Below are positions 34,660-43,326 of a DNA stretch of 64,000 nt, piece by piece (the stretch's first letter is position 1; each line of letters begins with the position of its first letter). Origin of the DNA: Zoogloea sp. (GTDB lineage: Bacteria; Pseudomonadota; Gammaproteobacteria; Burkholderiales; Rhodocyclaceae). The notes beneath the pieces are model-generated. The model had not been told where the DNA came from. It did not search any database and was given only the letters and a program-made list of their open reading frames with translations. The DNA lies in contig JADKKC010000009.1 of assembly GCA_016720685.1 (NCBI GenBank), forward strand, positions 1-64,000, read 5' to 3'. The position numbers were made by a program, and so were the translations under genes.

Positions 34660-34835
34660 GTCGATTTCGTCGATAGTAGTTATCCTGGTGGTCACATAGC
34701 ATAAATCGTGCCATGTGAAATAATTAACGGTTAATAAAAGTAAAAACCATAAAAATCAAATACATAAAAAATCGTGAATTTGTCACTGTAAATAATTTCG
34801 ACAAAATTAAGCGATTTTGTCGTTTTTAAACGGAT
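34660..34835 (-). promoter_or_regulatory. AT-rich region upstream of the PEP-CTERM gene, with hairpin
   Basis: About 170 bp of conspicuously AT-rich sequence in a GC-rich genome, with several TAAA/TTAAT blocks. It also contains CGACAAAAT (34799-34807) pairing with ATTTTGTCG (34814-34822) followed by TTTTTAAA, which could be a terminator for plus-strand transcripts or for the ClpP-like gene. The rest probably holds the PEP-CTERM promoter. No gene was seen from 34653 to 34941. Confidence 0.45.
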
Positions 34836-34941
34836 GTCTGAGGCGTCGGGCGGAGGGCGTGTCGCAGGCGTGATGAGCGCCCGCCGGCGTCAAGCGGCAG
34901 GGCGTGAGGCGGGGGTTGAGCGTGCCAGCCCCGGCGGCGTG

Positions 34942-35598
34942 TCAGTCGGCGCCGGCCTTTGGCGGGGTGGTTTTCTTCCGGGGCGTGGTGGCCTTCGCCG
35001 CCGCCTTGCGCGGGGTTCTGCCGGCCGGCTTGATACGCCCCAGCCGGCGCCGGATTTCGTCAGAGTCCATCCACAAATCGCTGCCTTGCAGGATGTGGGC
35101 GATGTCGCTGAGGCTGAGGAACGGCGTGCAGATGCGCGTGGTGACTTTTTCGAACCAGCTGCCGAGGGCGTGCACTTCGGCCATCTGCTCGCTGCCCTTG
35201 CCGGCAAAGCTGCTCGAATAGGTGTGGAACATCAGCTGGCAGTTGTCGTGGACGATCAACTCGTCGCCGGACAGGAAGATGAAGGCGGCCATCGAGTAGG
35301 CCCGCGCTTCGAGCACGGTGATCACATGGGCCTCGGAGGCCAGCATGTTGTTGATGATCTGCAGCCCAGTGTTGAAATCGCCGCCCGGCGAATTGATGTG
35401 GATGTAGATCAGGTCGGTTTCGGCGGCGGTGCGCAGCGTGTAGAAAAGCTCGGTGTAGTACTGGGGATCCTGCAGTTCGCCGCACAGGTAGTACGAAACC
35501 TGGTGGATGGGCACGTGCCTTTCGTAGCGCACCAGGCCTTCAAAAGGCAGTTCTTCTTCGACGGGCTGCTCGTCGCGGCCCCGGGGGCGTTGAAGCAT
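34942..35598 (-). CDS. ClpP-like serine protease (S14 family) with basic C-terminal tail
   Basis: A 218-residue ClpP homologue. INSPGGDF is at 68-75. The nucleophile appears to be Ser102 in AYSMAAFIFLSGD, followed by His125 in LMFHTYSSS and Asp174 in GSDLWMDSDE. The spacing fits the ClpP Ser-His-Asp triad, although flanking residues differ from the usual AASMGA and MIHQP. The N terminus lacks a propeptide. The last 30 residues are a Lys/Ala/Pro/Thr-rich tail (RKAAAKATTPRKKTTPPK) resembling histone H1-like tails. No clpX or clpA is adjacent, so it may act alone or with a genome-encoded ATPase. Confidence 0.82.
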   Translation of the reverse strand: MLQRPRGRDEQPVEEELPFEGLVRYERHVPIHQVSYYLCGELQDPQYYTELFYTLRTAAETDLIYIHINSPGGDFNTGLQIINNMLASEAHVITVLEARAYSMAAFIFLSGDELIVHDNCQLMFHTYSSSFAGKGSEQMAEVHALGSWFEKVTTRICTPFLSLSDIAHILQGSDLWMDSDEIRRRLGRIKPAGRTPRKAAAKATTPRKKTTPPKAGAD

Positions 35599-35827
35599 GG
35601 CGATGTTCTCCGCGGACTGACACCCGATCAGTATGCAACCGCGCCGCCAGCGCTACAACGCCGGGCGGAGGCTTCTGGTTTGGTGCCGTCCATCTGCATC
35701 AACCCGACGATGCACCCTGGGCGATGCAGGGGCGAAGCGTGGATGGGTGATTGAAGTCGCCCCTGCAAAGGCACAACAATTCACCTGTAACCGACGCCAG
35801 GATTCCAAAGGTAACGGTGACGGAGCC
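35599..35827. other. Intergenic region with degenerate REP-like palindrome
   Basis: Contains TGCAGGGGCGA (35726-35736) and TGAAGTCGCCCCTGCA (35752-35767), a diverged inverted pair related to the perfect repeat at 29066-29153. No coding potential in keeping with the neighbours was seen. Confidence 0.5.
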
Positions 35828-37465
35828 TCAGTTTTCGGCTTCGACGAAGACCGGCTGGACGGACGGTTGCGGCGGGGTGTCCAGGTCGCTGATCGGAAGT
35901 TCGATCTTGAAGAGGCCGTGCTCGGCCGCTTCGCCCCACAGCCTGCCGCCGTGGGTGGCGACGATGGCTCGGCTGATCTCGAGCCCGAGGCCGCGCCCCT
36001 TGGCCTTGGGGGCGACGCGGGGGTCGAACAGGCGGCTGGCCTCTTCGACGGTCAGGCCGGAGCCCGAATCCTCGATGCGCAGGCAGACCCGTTCTTCGCC
36101 TTCCTTCCAGGCGGCGAGCCAGATCCGGCGTGGCTGGTGGGGGCTGGCGATGACCGAATCGAAGGCGTTGTTGATCAGGCTGCGCAGCACCACTTCCATT
36201 TGCAGGCGGTCGATGTGCAACTGGGCGTGGGGCATCGGGGCCACCCGCAGGCGCACGCCGGCCTGCTCGGCGCGGGGCAGGCAGGAAACGACGACGGTTT
36301 CGACGAGATCGTCGAGGAACACCGCTTCGAGTTGCGGCTCGCCGGTACGGAAATAGTCCTGGAGACGCCGCAGCACGTCGTTGGCCCGGCCGGATTCACG
36401 CTGTACGCAGCGCAGCGCGGCCTCTAGCGGTTCGCCGGATTCGCCCCGTGCGAGCAGCTGCTCGCAGGCGCCGGCGTAGGCGTTGAGGGCGGTGAGTGGC
36501 TGGTAGAGCTCATTGGCGAGGGCGCCGGCCATTTCACCGGCGGCAGCCAGGCGCAGGCTGTGGCGCAGATCATCGGCGGTGCGGCGCTGCTCGCTGACCG
36601 TGGCGCCGACGAAGAAGCCGACCACGGCCATCGCCATGGCCAGGATCTGCAGTTCGGCAACGGTGACCGCGTTGTAGTCCAGCACGCGCATGGCAACGAT
36701 GACCCCGACCTGCAGCGCGGCGGCGCAGACGATGGCGCCGGCCATGCCCTGGCGGGCGGCGGCCCATACGATGGGCAGGAAGAGCAGGTAGAAGAGCTTG
36801 AAGCCGCCGTGGCCGCCGGTGCCGAAGGCCAGCCACAGGGTGGCCACGCCGAGCAGCAGGTAGGCGGCGCTCTCCCGTTTGGCGACCGAGCGCCACAGCC
36901 GCGCGCGCCCGCGTTCGCTGGAAAGCCACAACAGGAGCGGCATCATCACCGTGATGCCGACACCGTCGCCAACCCAGAAGCGCACCAGCCCCGTCCACCA
37001 GCCGGCTTGCGGCAGCAGGCCGACGATGAGCAGTGAACACAGGTAGGCGAGGCTGATCAGCAGGGTGCCGACGGCCACGTGGAGCAGCCAGACGACGAGG
37101 CTGCGCCGGTCGTCGAGCAGGGCGTCGCGCGGCAGGCGACGGGCCAGCATGGCGCCGAGCAGCGCGTAACCCGTGGTGAGCACAAGGGCCGGCACCACGC
37201 TGCTCCAGGGCGTGCCCAGCGGGCCGCGGGTGGAGATCTCGGCCAGCATGATCGCCACGGCCAGCGGCAACCAGGCCTGCCGTCCGATCTGGATCAGCAG
37301 GACCAGCCCGAGGGCTGGCGCCGGGTTCCAGGGCGTGATGTTGAGACCGTGCAGCGGGTGGATGAAGCTCGCTACGTCGAGCGCGACGTACAGGCCGATG
37401 AAGGCGATGAACAGGGGCAGGCGGCTCAGCCATGCGATGACTGCAGCCTTGGTGGTACGCATCAT
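35828..37465 (-). CDS. MASE1-domain sensor histidine kinase lacking the phospho-acceptor histidine
   Basis: A 545-residue membrane sensor. The N-terminal MASE1 domain (residues about 10-290) has some eight membrane helices, with WNPAPALGLVLLIQIGRQAW. The dimerisation helix reads GEMAGALANELYQPLTALNA, where related kinases have His-Glu-Leu-x-Gln-Pro-Leu. Here the His position is Asn318 (codon AAT, one base from CAT). The ATPase domain is complete: N box NNAFDSV, G1 DSGSGL, G2 GRGLGLEISRAI. No response regulator adjoins. It may be a pseudo-kinase or partner of another kinase, perhaps sensing C4-dicarboxylates because dctA is next to it. Confidence 0.88.
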   Translation of the reverse strand: MMRTTKAAVIAWLSRLPLFIAFIGLYVALDVASFIHPLHGLNITPWNPAPALGLVLLIQIGRQAWLPLAVAIMLAEISTRGPLGTPWSSVVPALVLTTGYALLGAMLARRLPRDALLDDRRSLVVWLLHVAVGTLLISLAYLCSLLIVGLLPQAGWWTGLVRFWVGDGVGITVMMPLLLWLSSERGRARLWRSVAKRESAAYLLLGVATLWLAFGTGGHGGFKLFYLLFLPIVWAAARQGMAGAIVCAAALQVGVIVAMRVLDYNAVTVAELQILAMAMAVVGFFVGATVSEQRRTADDLRHSLRLAAAGEMAGALANELYQPLTALNAYAGACEQLLARGESGEPLEAALRCVQRESGRANDVLRRLQDYFRTGEPQLEAVFLDDLVETVVVSCLPRAEQAGVRLRVAPMPHAQLHIDRLQMEVVLRSLINNAFDSVIASPHQPRRIWLAAWKEGEERVCLRIEDSGSGLTVEEASRLFDPRVAPKAKGRGLGLEISRAIVATHGGRLWGEAAEHGLFKIELPISDLDTPPQPSVQPVFVEAEN

Positions 37466-37617
37466 GCCGGGTCGCTGTAGGGGTTCAGGGGCAGCTACAA
37501 AGTGTTAAATCCTTGCCATTGTGAACGCATCGGCCGAAACGGCCAACCCGAGAAGGGTTAAGGCACCCGGGTTGCGGTGTTTTTTATGCGGGATCGGGTC
37601 GGCATGGGCATGAAAAA

Positions 37618-37643
37618 GCCGGCCTGATGCAGATCAGGCCGGC
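37618..37643 (-). terminator. Terminator of dctA
   Basis: GCCGGCCTGAT pairs with ATCAGGCCGGC around GCAG. On the minus strand the hairpin is followed by TTTTTCAT. It lies 26 bp after the dctA stop codon. Confidence 0.9.
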
Positions 37644-37668
37644 CGTGTGCTGCTCGGGTGGAGGGTTT

Positions 37669-38973
37669 TCAGCTGGTCGCGGTAGCCGGCCGGGGGGCGA
37701 CAACGGCGTGATCGTCGTGCAGCTCGCCGGCCAGGGCCCGCTCCATCCTGTCCATGTCCAGCTCGTTTTCGGAGCGGGAGATCACCACCGTGGCCACTGC
37801 GTTGCCGATGATGTTGGTCAGCGCGCGGGCTTCGCTCATGAAGCGGTCGATGCCCAGGATCAGCGCCATGCCGGCGATGGGAATGCTCGGCACCACCGCC
37901 AGGGTCGAGGCCAGGGTGATGAAGCCGGCACCGGTGATGCCGCTGGCGCCCTTGGAGGTGAGCATCGCCACGCCGACGATGGTCAGCTCCTGCATCAGGG
38001 TCAGCTCGGTGTTGGTGGCCTGGGCAATGAACAGCGCCGCCATCGTCATGTAGATGTTGGTGCCGTCGAGGTTGAAGGAATAGCCGGTGGGCACCACCAG
38101 GCCGACCACCGAACGGCTGCAGCCCATTTTCTCGAGCTTGGCCATCAGTTTGGGCAGGGCCGATTCGGATGAGCTGGTGCCCAGCACGATCAGCAGTTCT
38201 TCGCTGATGTGCTTGATGAACTTGACGATCGAGAAGCCGGTGTAGCGGGCAATGCTGCCCAGCACGATGAAGATGAACAGCGCACAGGTGATGTAGAACG
38301 CACCCATCAGCTTGGCCATCGGCACGAGGGCGCCGACGCCGTACTTGCCGATCGTGAAGGCCATGGCGCCGAAGGCACCCAGCGGGGCCAGCTTCATCAC
38401 CGTATTCACGATGCCGAACAGCACATGCGAAACCTGCTCGACGAAATCGAACACCGGCTTGCCCTTGTCACCCGCGGCGGCCAGCGAAAAGCCGAACAGG
38501 ATGGCGATCAGCAGCACCTGCAGGATGTCGCCCTTGGCAAAGGCGTCGATGAAGGTGTTGGGAATGATGTTGAGGATGAACTCGACCGTCGACTGGGCGT
38601 GGGCCTTGGCGGCGAAGCCTTCGACGGCCTTGGTGTCCAGCGTGGAAAGATCGGCATTGAAGCCGGCGCCCGGCTTGGCCACGTTGGCCACCACCAGGCC
38701 GATCAGCAGCGCAAAGGTGGACACGATCTCGAAGTAGAGCAGCGCCTTGCCGCCTACCCGGCCTACCTTCTTCATGTCCTGCATGCCGGCGATGCCGTGC
38801 ACCACGGTGCAGAAGATCACCGGGGCGATGATCATTTTTACGAGTTTGATGAAACCGTCGCCGAGGGGTTTGAGATCGACCCCCATCTTGGGCTCGAAAT
38901 ACCCCAGCAACACACCGCAGGCGATAGCGAACAGCACCTGCACATATAGAACCTTGTAGAACGGCTTTTTCAT
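37669..38973 (-). CDS. dctA: C4-dicarboxylate/cation symporter DctA
   Basis: A 434-residue transporter of the DAACS family, in the inner membrane. It imports succinate, fumarate and malate with protons or sodium. Motifs: FIKLVKMIIAPVIFCTVVHG, the Ser-rich hairpin LGTSSSESALPKLMAKLEKM, VVPTGYSFNLDGTNIYMTMA, and TSKGASGITGAGFITLA. The start is ATG 38973 (MKKPFYKVLYVQV) behind a strong AGGAGGAG ribosome binding site. It is transcribed toward the MASE1 kinase but ends at its own terminator. Confidence 0.97.
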   Translation of the reverse strand: MKKPFYKVLYVQVLFAIACGVLLGYFEPKMGVDLKPLGDGFIKLVKMIIAPVIFCTVVHGIAGMQDMKKVGRVGGKALLYFEIVSTFALLIGLVVANVAKPGAGFNADLSTLDTKAVEGFAAKAHAQSTVEFILNIIPNTFIDAFAKGDILQVLLIAILFGFSLAAAGDKGKPVFDFVEQVSHVLFGIVNTVMKLAPLGAFGAMAFTIGKYGVGALVPMAKLMGAFYITCALFIFIVLGSIARYTGFSIVKFIKHISEELLIVLGTSSSESALPKLMAKLEKMGCSRSVVGLVVPTGYSFNLDGTNIYMTMAALFIAQATNTELTLMQELTIVGVAMLTSKGASGITGAGFITLASTLAVVPSIPIAGMALILGIDRFMSEARALTNIIGNAVATVVISRSENELDMDRMERALAGELHDDHAVVAPRPATATS

Positions 38974-39095
38974 GATGTTTTCTCCTCCTGTGGTGAGTTC
39001 CACGGAGCGCATCTTGAAGTCGTTACCGCAAGCCGAAAATTGGGAGCGTCCACATTGGGGGCGGCCCTATTGTGGAAAGCCGCAAGGGGCGGCGT

Positions 39096-39446
39096 TTACA
39101 GCATCACGCCAAGGCGCCGCAGCGGCGGGAGCAGCACAAGGTAGGCCACTGACGTGAGGCCGCAGGCCGTGAGCAGGCTGGGCCAGAATCCCCAGCCCCA
39201 GCGGATGAGCACCGGCAGGGTGATGAACAGAACCAGGGACGGAATGACCAGCCAGAAGATCTGCCCCGAAAGCTCGGCCACGGCCTCGGCCCGGCCGGTG
39301 TCGGCGTACAGCCACACAAAGGCCATCAGCGAGGTGACGGGCAGGGCCGCGATCAGCGCAGCAACGCCGCTGTGCCGCTTGGAAATCTCGGCAATGGCAA
39401 CGATGAGCGTCGCGGTGAGGGCGATCTTGATGGCGTACTGGAGCAT
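39096..39446 (-). CDS. DUF3147 small membrane protein
   Basis: A 116-residue protein with about four membrane helices (ALTATLIVAIAEIS, ALIAALPVTSLMAFVWLYAD, LVIPSLVLFITLPVLI, LLTACGLTSVAYLVLL). The pattern SKRHSGVAALIAALPVTS and FWPSLLTACGLTSVAY fits DUF3147. The function is unknown. It lies between sfsA and dctA on the same strand. Confidence 0.8.
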   Translation of the reverse strand: MLQYAIKIALTATLIVAIAEISKRHSGVAALIAALPVTSLMAFVWLYADTGRAEAVAELSGQIFWLVIPSLVLFITLPVLIRWGWGFWPSLLTACGLTSVAYLVLLPPLRRLGVML

Positions 39447-39522
39447 GAACCCGGTGGCTGGCGTCGTTGATCGGGGCGTGCTGATTTTACGCGTAGCGGC
39501 GAGCGGGCAGGGCGGCCCGGCT

Positions 39523-40227
39523 TCAGCCAGCCTCCACCGCCAGCCGCCTTTCCAGTTCGATGCCCGCAGGCCAGACCGTTGCGCCGAGGGCGATCACCTC
39601 GACGCCGGCGGCAAGGGCTTCGCGCAGCGTGCGGCCATAGACCGGGTCGATGTGATCGGCCGGGCGCACGCAATCCACGTCGCCGCGCTGTACGCAGAAG
39701 ACCAGCACCGCGCGGTGCCCGGCGGCGACCATCGCGCTCATCTCGCGCAGGTGCTTGGTGCCGCGGGTGGTGACGGCGTCGGGGAAGTAGCCGATGCGGC
39801 CGGCCACGGCGGCGGTGACGTTTTTGACTTCCACGTAGCAGTCGGGCCGCCCGGGGGCCGTGAGCAGCAGGTCGATGCGGCTGCCTTCGCCGTATTTCAC
39901 TTCGGGGCGGATCGTCGGGTAGCCGGCCAGCTCCGGCACGCGGCCGGCTTCGATGGCCTCCCGCACCAGGGCGTTGCTGCGTCCGGTGTGCATGCCCACC
40001 ACCACGCCGGGCAGGGCTTCGACGAGTTCCCAGGTCCAGGCGAGCTTGCGCGCCGGGTTGGTGGCCGGTGACAGCCACACCCGCATGCCCGGCTCGGCGC
40101 AGCCCTGCATGGAGCCGGTGTTGGGGCAATGGGCGGTAAGGATGCCGGCGGCGGTGTCCACATCGGCCAGAAAACGCTGGTAGCGCCGCAGCAGGCGGCC
40201 TTCGAGGAGTGGCGTGGGGAAGCGCAT
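39523..40227 (-). CDS. sfsA: Sugar fermentation stimulation protein SfsA
   Basis: A 234-residue SfsA-family protein, with an N-terminal OB-fold (MRFPTPLLEGRLLRRYQRFL, HCPNTGSMQGC) and a nuclease-like C-terminal domain (VEVKNVTAAVAGRIGYFPDA, TTRGTKHLREM). The family binds nucleic acid; its cellular role is uncertain. The start is ATG 40227, the usual SfsA N terminus. The frame is open further into the AEC transporter but is not conserved there. The gap to the upstream AEC gene is only 14 bp. Confidence 0.95.
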   Translation of the reverse strand: MRFPTPLLEGRLLRRYQRFLADVDTAAGILTAHCPNTGSMQGCAEPGMRVWLSPATNPARKLAWTWELVEALPGVVVGMHTGRSNALVREAIEAGRVPELAGYPTIRPEVKYGEGSRIDLLLTAPGRPDCYVEVKNVTAAVAGRIGYFPDAVTTRGTKHLREMSAMVAAGHRAVLVFCVQRGDVDCVRPADHIDPVYGRTLREALAAGVEVIALGATVWPAGIELERRLAVEAG

Positions 40228-40241
40228 GGGGAAGGCTTGCC

Positions 40242-41177
40242 TCAGCCCGCTCCGCTCAGCCACAGGAAGCCGCTGATCGTGAAGAAGGAGAGGGCGGTGG
40301 CGGCGATGAGGGCCGCGGCGCAGATGCCTTCCTTGCCGTATTTCTGGCCGAGGATGGGGTAGATGCTCATCATCGGCATGCAGGCGTTCATGATCGCGAT
40401 GGTCTTGAGCTGCGGGGCCATGTTGGGCAGGGCCAGGATGACGACGAACACGGCGAGCGGATGGAGCAGCAGCTTGCCGACGACGATCAGGCCGATGTCG
40501 GCACCCAGGCCCTTGAGGTGGAGACCGGCGAGGGTGCCGCCGATGCAGAACAGGGCTACCGGGGCCGAGGCGGTGGACAGCATGTCGACCACGCGTGCCA
40601 GGGGCGCCGGCAGCGGAACGCCCGTGGTGGCCCAGGCGACGCCGGCGGCGATGGCGAGGATGAAGGGGTTTTTGGCGAGGCGCAGCAGAATGTCCCCGAG
40701 CACGTTGTACCAGCGCCGGCCACCGGAGCCGCCGGCTTCGGCCAGGGTGAGCGTCAGCGGCATCATGACCAGGCTTTCGACCAGCGCGTACACCGCCAGC
40801 GCGGCGCTGGCCGCCGGGCCGAAAACCTGCAGCGCGATGGGGTAGCCGATGTAGGCGCTGTTCGACGCGGATACGCCGAGGGCCAGCACGGCGCCCGATT
40901 GCAGATCGCGCTTCTGCACCAGGCACACGTGGCCGAGGGCCAGGCCGGCAACGAGCAGCGAGCCGAGGGTGTAGGCGATCAGCAGCTCGGCGCTGACCAG
41001 CTCGCCCAGGGAGCGCTGTGACAGGGCCTTGAAGAGCAGCGCCGGCAGCGACACGTTGATGACGAAGACGCCCAGCACGCGCATGTCGGCGCGGGCCAGG
41101 AGGCCCATGCGCACCGCCGCGAAGCCGATGCCGATGATGATGAAGATCGGGCCGGTGATGCCCAGGATGGTCAGCAA
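40242..41177 (-). CDS. AEC (auxin efflux carrier) family transporter
   Basis: A permease of about 311 residues with ten membrane segments, of the bile/arsenite/riboflavin-transporter-like AEC family: LLTILGITGPIFIIIGIGFA, NVSLPALLFKALSQ, SNSAYIGYPIALQVFG, MNACMPMMSIYPILGQKYG. The start is uncertain. An ATG at 41279 gives a 34-residue hydrophilic extension, whereas TTG 41177 matches the family start (LLTILGITGP). The substrate is unknown, possibly a carboxylate. Upstream AT-rich DNA (41210-41280) holds a TTGTT/AACAA repeat. Confidence 0.85.
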   Translation of the reverse strand: MLTILGITGPIFIIIGIGFAAVRMGLLARADMRVLGVFVINVSLPALLFKALSQRSLGELVSAELLIAYTLGSLLVAGLALGHVCLVQKRDLQSGAVLALGVSASNSAYIGYPIALQVFGPAASAALAVYALVESLVMMPLTLTLAEAGGSGGRRWYNVLGDILLRLAKNPFILAIAAGVAWATTGVPLPAPLARVVDMLSTASAPVALFCIGGTLAGLHLKGLGADIGLIVVGKLLLHPLAVFVVILALPNMAPQLKTIAIMNACMPMMSIYPILGQKYGKEGICAAALIAATALSFFTISGFLWLSGAG

Positions 41178-41312
41178 GGTGGAACTCGTGGAGGTTGATG
41201 CCGGGGGGGCGATTCTAATTGTTGCGCCAAATTTTATAAATCGAAAGAAACAACATCTCTGTTTGTTGTAATTGAACAATGTGGGTGAGGTGCGCGCGGG
41301 CCGCGGCGCGCC

Positions 41313-42206
41313 TCACGGCCCCTGGAACAACTCTGCCAGCCAGTCCACAAAAACCCGCACCCGCGGCGACAGGTGGCGGTTTTGCGGGTAGAGCACGGTG
41401 AGCGGCAGCGGCGGGGGGCGGAAGTCGGGCAACAGTTCCACCAGCGTGCCGGCAGCCAGCTGGCGGGTGACGTGGTAGACCGGCACCTGGATCAGGCCGA
41501 AGCCGGCCTCGCAGGCCGCCACGTAGGCGTCGCCGTTGTTCACCGCCACGGTGTAGGCCAGGCTGCGGGTTTCGACCTTGCCGCCAACCGTGAATTCGAA
41601 GGGCACCGATTTGCCGGTGGACGCCGACAGGTAATCGACGGCCTGGTGCCGGTCGAGATCGGCCAGGGTGTCCGGCATGCCGTGTTCGGCCACGTAGCCC
41701 GCGCTGGCGCAGCACACCTGCGGCAGCATCGTGAGGCGGCGGGCGACGAGGGACGAATCGCGCAGCTCGCCAATGCGCAGCACGCAATCGACGCCTTCGC
41801 GGATCAGGTCGATCTGGCGGTCGGTGACGCTGACGTCCACCTTGATCAACGGGTAGCGGGCACAGAAGGCCGGCAGCGCCGGAAGCATCACCAGGCGCCC
41901 GAAGGACACCGACAGATCCACCTTGATGCGCCCCTGCGGATGGCTGGCGGCCAGCGAGAACGACGCTTCCACGTCCTCCACGTCGGCCAGGATGGACAGG
42001 CAGCGCTGGTAATAGACGTCCCCGTCGAGGGTGGTGCGCACCTGGCGCGTGGTGCGCTGCAAAAGGCGCACGCCCAGATGGGCTTCGAGTTGCTTGATGA
42101 TCTGGGTGGCCGAGGCCCGAGGCAGGTCGAGCTTTTCGGCGGCGCGGCTGAAACTGCCCAGTTCCACGATGCGGGTGAACAGCTGCATGGCCTGGAGACG
42201 ATCCAC
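41313..42206 (-). CDS. LysR-family transcriptional regulator
   Basis: A 297-residue LysR regulator from GTG 42206, chosen because a strong GGAGGA ribosome binding site stands six bases ahead and the protein then starts MDRLQAMQLFTRIVELGSFS, the normal start of this subgroup. The helix-turn-helix spans about residues 18-37 (SRAAEKLDLPRASATQIIKQ). The effector domain includes RIGELRDSSLVARRLTMLPQ. It is divergent from the aldo/keto reductase, which it probably controls together with the BenE-type gene. Confidence 0.93.
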   Translation of the reverse strand: MDRLQAMQLFTRIVELGSFSRAAEKLDLPRASATQIIKQLEAHLGVRLLQRTTRQVRTTLDGDVYYQRCLSILADVEDVEASFSLAASHPQGRIKVDLSVSFGRLVMLPALPAFCARYPLIKVDVSVTDRQIDLIREGVDCVLRIGELRDSSLVARRLTMLPQVCCASAGYVAEHGMPDTLADLDRHQAVDYLSASTGKSVPFEFTVGGKVETRSLAYTVAVNNGDAYVAACEAGFGLIQVPVYHVTRQLAAGTLVELLPDFRPPPLPLTVLYPQNRHLSPRVRVFVDWLAELFQGP

Positions 42207-42322
42207 GAAGTCCTCCGATTGTTTTGAATTTATAAATAGTGTTGCTGTTTTTAGCCCATTTATCAATCCAGGAATGACACCCATAATCGGCGCCATCATC
42301 CCGAATCTCGAGGAAACGCATC
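42207..42322. promoter_or_regulatory. Divergent promoter region between lysR gene and aldo/keto reductase
   Basis: A 116-bp AT-rich interval with TTTATAAATAGTG and CCATTTATCAATCC, where LysR-type T-N11-A sites would be expected. No single site can be defined with confidence by eye. Confidence 0.4.
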
Positions 42323-43294
42323 ATGGAATACGTCCGCTTCGGCTCTACCGGTCTCAATGTGTCCCCGCTGTGCCTGGGCTGCATGACCTACGGCACACCC
42401 ACCTGGCGTGAATGGGTGCTCAGCGAGGAGGCCAGCCGCCCCTTCATCCGCCAGGCGCTGGAACTCGGCATCAACTTCTTCGACACCGCCGACATGTATT
42501 CGCTGGGCGCCAGCGAGGAAGTCCTCGGCCGGGCGATCCGCGATTTCGTGCCCCGCGAGGACGTGGTGCTGGCGACCAAGGTGTTCTACCCGATGAGCAG
42601 CAAGCCGAACGATCGCGGCCTGTCGCGCAAGCACATCCTGGCCAGCATCGACGCCTCGCTGAAGCGCCTCGGCACCGATTACGTGGATCTCTACATCGCC
42701 CACCGTTTCGATCCGCACACGCCCATCGAGGAAACCCTGGAAGCGTTCGACACCGTGGTGCGCTCGGGCCGGGCGCGCTACATCGGCGCCTCGTCGATGT
42801 ATGCCTGGCAGTTCATGCAGATGCTGGCTTTCCAGAAGGCCAACGGCCTGGCCCGCTTCGTGTCGATGCAGAACCATTACAACCTGGTTTACCGCGAGGA
42901 AGAGCGCGAAATGCTGCCCCTGTGCCGCGACCAGGGCATTGCCGTGACGCCGTGGTCGCCGCTGGCCCGCGGCCTGCTGGCCGGCACCCGCGGCAGCGGC
43001 ACCGCGCGCGACGAAACCGACACCCTGGCCCAGGGCTGGTACAACCAGCCGGCCATGGAAGACGCCATCGTCGCCGCCGTGCAGCAGGTGGCCCGGGCCC
43101 GCGGCGTGCCGCCGGCCCAGGTGGCGATTGCGTGGGCAGCCAGCCGGCCGGGCATCACCCTGCCGCTGATCGGCGCCTCCAAGCCCCACCACCTCGATGA
43201 CGCGGTGGCCGGCATCGGCCTGGCGCTGAGCGCCGACGAAGTCGCGCTGCTCGAAGCGCCGTACCGCCCGCGCCCGGTTGCCGGCCACGATTGA
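42323..43294 (+). CDS. Aldo/keto reductase
   Basis: A 323-residue NADPH-dependent TIM-barrel reductase. The catalytic tetrad is visible: Asp in NFFDTADMYSLGASEE, Tyr in the same motif, Lys in VLATKVFYP, His in LYIAHRFDP. The cofactor-binding C terminus is LPLIGASKPHHLDDAVAGIG. It resembles the tas/YajO-like group acting on varied aldehydes. It is divergent from the LysR gene and 32 bp before the BenE-type permease. Confidence 0.93.
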   Translation: MEYVRFGSTGLNVSPLCLGCMTYGTPTWREWVLSEEASRPFIRQALELGINFFDTADMYSLGASEEVLGRAIRDFVPREDVVLATKVFYPMSSKPNDRGLSRKHILASIDASLKRLGTDYVDLYIAHRFDPHTPIEETLEAFDTVVRSGRARYIGASSMYAWQFMQMLAFQKANGLARFVSMQNHYNLVYREEEREMLPLCRDQGIAVTPWSPLARGLLAGTRGSGTARDETDTLAQGWYNQPAMEDAIVAAVQQVARARGVPPAQVAIAWAASRPGITLPLIGASKPHHLDDAVAGIGLALSADEVALLEAPYRPRPVAGHD

Positions 43295-43326
43295 ATGTTT
43301 ATAAAAAAACCAACAGAGCAGCCAAC

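Noticed and set aside
34942..35598. Prophage capsid protease (ClpP-like proteases occur in phage)
   Set aside because: No capsid, portal, terminase or integrase genes nearby.
38974..39070. Sigma-54 promoter upstream of dctA
   Set aside because: dctA is often sigma-54 dependent, but I could not find a convincing TGGCAC-N5-TTGC element in this interval.
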